64,000 nt of DNA from Zantedeschia hybrid cultivar (taxonomy: Eukaryota > Streptophyta > Magnoliopsida > Alismatales > Araceae), in the NCBI GenBank assembly GCA_030544215.1, contig JARZZO010000014.1, positions 21,025,734 to 21,089,733 of the forward strand, given 5' to 3'. The notes beneath the pieces are model-generated. The model worked only from the letters and a program-made list of their open reading frames with translations, did not search any database and was not told the DNA's origin. A program made the translations under genes and the position numbers. How positions within the stretch are numbered: the first letter of the stretch is position 1; every line of letters begins with the position of its first letter. Below are positions 60,481 to 64,000 of this stretch, piece after piece.

Positions 60481-63400
60481 CGAAAATAGGTCCAAATTAA
60501 GGATTCGCTTTCGGAACATATGTATGATTGATAAGCGATGTGATGGGGTGTTCAACTTCATAATTGAACTTTTATGCTTTGCCTTTTTATGCCAAAAAAA
60601 GAACTTTTATGCTTTGGAAAATGTTTGTGCCTACTTTCGTACGTAGTCAGCTACTTTAATTGACCTTTTATTTTCAACATAAAAAGTGTTGAATGGAAGT
60701 AGATTTGACTAATCGCGGCGCTTTCCAATGGTCTCGTTATTTGTCAACTTAGAAAGTACAAATTTGAAACTTTTAATTAAAAGTAAAAAAATACATAAAT
60801 AATTCCTAAGATATAAGATATTAGATCTTTAGGTTCAACATTAAAACAATATTGTAGACTGAAATTCCACAACGAGACTATCGAAACTTAGATTATGCTG
60901 GAAGTATAGCATATATTTATGAATTGAAATCTTCTACCGATAGAAGATTAGTAAAGAAGGGGGGAGATAAAAAACACCAAATTCATGTTCTGCTCAGACC
61001 CTCCCGTGAACTCACATTTTTTGCGCCTCCCTCAACCGTAGAGGATCCGGACTCTATATTTATACCCTCTCTATATGCTTCCATATCTTTGGCCGATGTC
61101 TTTGGATCCAAAATGACATGCCAAGTTGGGCACCTATTAGGAATCTAAAAATCGCACAGGGGAGAGGGAGACTACGAGAAAGATAAGAAATTGGACATAA
61201 TAAAAATTGACGTAAGTAGGTAATGCCGAGAAAATAGTTATGAGAAACTTGGGATGGAGAATGCCCATCAGACTAGTTTGCATATGCGCGTATAGTTGAA
61301 TTTTCAAATTAAAGTGAGGCTCTGGAGTTCTTTTTGGTTAACTTGTGGTAGTTAAACTGACTTGCAGTTATCGCATAACTTTACTTTTTTTTACTGTTGA
61401 TTACATATAAATACTCTTTCATATATAGATAGATTACAATTTAGTTTTTTGGTGTGTAACAAGATTGTGCTAGTTATAAATTGTTTCCGGTATAACTGAT
61501 CATAAAATCACGTTATTATGAGAGCATATACTTCCGAACTTTAGTGATGATTGAGGCTTTAAGAGGTTCTTCAAACATAAAATAGGTCTAACTAGAAAGA
61601 ATCACTTTATGAATTTACAGTAAAGTTAAAACCTTTTAACTAAAATATGACTACCAGTACAAAAAGGTGGGGTTAGTGACAATTATGCATTGCTAACGGA
61701 CAACTATATAGAATAGGTGGCATTCTGTAGCGATTTAACGGAATGGGATCACCTGGATCCTTTCCCGGTGCACCTCGCATGGACCCTAAAGTCTGATTAG
61801 TTAAAATTTAGTTTATAAATCTTAATAAATTCAGTGGGTCGCACAGATAAATAAATTTCAACCAATGTAATTTTAAGGTCTATGTAAATGATCTAGGGGA
61901 AGGGTCCAGAGGATGTGAGTCCCGATTTAACCAAATCCTAAGAGTTTTTTATTCATCGGAATCAAATAAAGTTATATATATATATATGAGAAATGTTAGA
62001 TTGGAGTTTGCTACAGTATGCACGGTTAAACTACATTTCCTGTGGCTTTATTTTGACCATATGATCGTGGTTTGATTTTAAAACTCAATTTTAACCGTCT
62101 ATCGGATACATGTAAATTTTGATTTTAAAAAAATATTAAAAAATAATTTAAAAATAAGAAATTTGACAAATTAGCCAATAGAGTTATTCCTATTCCTTGA
62201 GATTTTAATATTTATCATCAATTTACAAATGTAAGATCTAACAGTAAAATTTGAGTCAAATGGGATGAACTTTATTTTGGTAGGAGAGTTAAATATTAAA
62301 AAATTTAGCATAACTTTTATTTTTTAAAATATAAAATAGTGAGCAAAATAATACGTGTGATTTAGCATTCGCAATCACTCTTCATATATATATACTGAAT
62401 GACAAAAAAAGGCGTCAGATTTTCCGACCATTTTACTATGAACTTCGGGTTAATGTGGCACGCACACCCATTAAATGTCCATATTGAGAGGCCGGTTAGA
62501 ATTGTAAATGGTAGTCTGACTTAATTTTTAATTTCCAATTGATTTTTACTGTTTTAAAAATGATATAGCAGTGCAAAAAATAAGGCTTTTCTTTATGATA
62601 AGTAAGTGTTCCGAATCACACACTTTCAATAAAAAATAAGTGTAGAAGTAGAAATACTTATTTTCAGATTCATTTTTGATATATATTATGATAATATATT
62701 ACTATAATATTTATATAATGAATATCAATTATACTTTTCGCTTTCATAAGAGTCGATCAGTAAAGGAGCTGAATGCTTACCTTTAAGTTAGGAACTTGAC
62801 CACCGATATTATAATTAGGTAAGCATTACTTTTATATAAAGAGAATTAGGGTCATTATTCTTGCCTTTTTTTGTGGTTGTGATATATATCAGACAACGTA
62901 CATGAACCATTCTAGTTGCGTCGTGTCTCATGCATCAACCTAATGTGGCAATACATTGCACATATTAGACAAATTAATACACACAGACAACAACTCACTA
63001 GCTTATTAGGAGACTTGCAAGTGTCTGTATATAAGAAAGCAAAACATACATAGATACTTTTATTTTTTGTTTTTAAACGAAAAATAGACGCGAAACATTT
63101 TTTCATTTACACTTCTATTTTCGACATTCGACATTTAGATGGTGAGCTTGTTTCAATCATGAAATCGAAATTTCGTCAATCATCCTCTATGGATATCTAA
63201 CATTTTTTCAGCAGACAATATTTCTTCTCTTTCACGTCAAAATGAACTTGTGAAACCTCAAATTTGTTCATACATCTGAATGGGGGTGCTCTTAATGGGA
63301 AACATCACGATCAAACTAAATATACGATTTGCATGAGGTAATAAAAATGGCGGCAAGGATCGACGTTAATGTGTTTTGCATATGAGACCATGCTCCATCG

Positions 63401-63567
63401 GATACGCAACAAGAAGCCATGAAACTCATATCAACTGCGCATGCCTTTCCAAATGGGAAGAACCTAAATACAAGCCTGAAGACCCATCGCCTTCTCACAC
63501 AGCACACACCCTAAGTATAATATCCTGCCTCCTTGCAGTTAATACCGGAGGACAGAAAACAAAAGCC
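60481..63567. other. AT-rich spacer and 3' flank of the auxin carrier gene
   Basis: No supportable gene. Contains a short TA run at about 61974-61988. The last few hundred bases before 63568 are presumably the 3' UTR of the minus-strand auxin carrier. Confidence 0.55.
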
Positions 63568-64000
63568 CTAGGTCTTGCGAGGCGGGCACTGGTAGCACTT
63601 GGTGAACAATCCGAAGGTATCCACCTGCCGTATGAAGTTGAGCATGCTCGCCCACCCTCCGAAGGCGAACCCGACCACAAACACCCACACTACCACGAAG
63701 ATGTTCATGCAGTACGTCCCCGCCCATCCTCCCAGGAACGAAGGTGGCGCCTCCACTGCGTTCTGCAGCACCAACAAGACGAATCCCAGTAAGAAATGAG
63801 CTTTCAAATTGAAATGCCAACATATATGTAGCCCTGAAACATGTTTTAGCACAGAAATGGGAATGATCACTTTGCAGTGTACCTCTCTTGCTGCGGCAGG
63901 GGCGAAGGTTATCATGTGCGCCAAGGCGGGGATGATGTAGACGGTGAAGCTGACGAGCAGCGATCCCACAGTGGAGTTTATCGGGCCGAAGAAGGGGAAG
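63568..64000 (-). CDS. AUX1/LAX auxin influx carrier, C-terminal end (partial)
   Basis: 3' end of a plasma-membrane auxin/proton symporter of the amino-acid/auxin permease family, which imports indole-3-acetic acid. Two exons are visible (minus strand): 63883-64000 and beyond, and 63568-63762, joined by a 120-nt intron with GAG|GTACAC and TGCTGCAG|AAC borders. The spliced product reads FPFFGPINSTVGSLLVSFTV, then AHMITFAPAAARE, then NAVEAPPS, and ends VWVFVVGFAFGGWASMLNFI through TFGLFTKCYQCPPRKT, matching the AUX1/LAX C-terminus closely, including the last membrane segment and the CYQCPP motif. The gene continues to the right of the window, so full length and promoter are unseen. The intron is divisible by three and has no in-frame stop. 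Confidence 0.95.
   Translation of the reverse strand, partial: FPFFGPINSTVGSLLVSFTVYIIPALAHMITFAPAAAREVHCKVIIPISVLKHVSGLHICWHFNLKAHFLLGFVLLVLQNAVEAPPSFLGGWAGTYCMNIFVVVWVFVVGFAFGGWASMLNFIRQVDTFGLFTKCYQCPPRKT

Noticed and set aside
1..64000. CRISPR arrays, operons, bacterial-type riboswitches, tRNA or rRNA genes
   Set aside because: None seen; repeats present are transposons, microsatellites and minisatellites of plant type, and the only tRNA-like boxes belong to SINEs.

Overview
This window reads as nuclear DNA of a flowering plant, most likely a monocot. It has small exons with canonical GT/AG borders separated by long AT-rich introns and spacers, and plant-specific gene families (two-domain FEX fluoride exporter, glycine-rich cold-shock/CCHC protein, AUX1/LAX auxin carrier). 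It also carries a dense load of plant transposons: hAT, foldback MITEs, a tRNA-type SINE, an L1-type LINE and a short Ty3-like LTR element. Family identifications come from recognised protein and TIR motifs only; nothing was database-searched.

Layout. 1-1166: unique lead-in with a 30-G homopolymer, possibly containing the end of an exon. 1167-24000: a direct tandem duplication of about 11.4 kb. Each unit carries one complete fluoride-exporter gene on the minus strand (coding spans 3246-8584 and 14660-20024, each predicted 591 aa), a 5' leader containing an LTR-retrotransposon fragment, and a roughly 1.1 kb long-TIR element that holds broken UDP-glycosyltransferase start fragments in both arms. 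24001-29330: AT-rich spacer with a hAT MITE (perfect 8-bp TSD), a SINE (14-bp TSD) and two foldback MITEs. 29435-37233: a five-exon plus-strand BCD1/ZNHIT6-type HIT zinc-finger gene (predicted 447 aa). Its 6 kb intron 2 hosts a 1.5 kb hAT element filled with a GA-rich minisatellite. 37234-43600: spacer with foldbacks, a tandem repeat and a 2.1 kb non-autonomous LTR retroelement whose 3' LTR carries a nested MITE. 43865-44656: intronless cold-shock/CCHC glycine-rich protein (263 aa). 44657-55450: spacer with tandem repeats, a 1 kb poly-A retroposon and a decayed LINE. 55455-60480: a GC-richer block that looks organelle-derived, split by a 2.9 kb hAT element with an 8-bp TSD. 60481-63567: AT-rich spacer. 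63568-64000: the 3' end of an AUX1/LAX auxin influx carrier gene running off the window on the minus strand.

The genes are independent housekeeping or developmental loci: fluoride detoxification, snoRNP assembly, RNA chaperoning and auxin uptake. They do not form a pathway or operon. I see no new multigene system. The most informative feature is the recent fluoride-exporter duplication, with its templated junction and uneven divergence, followed by the UGT-fragment inverted repeats and the nested transposon structures.
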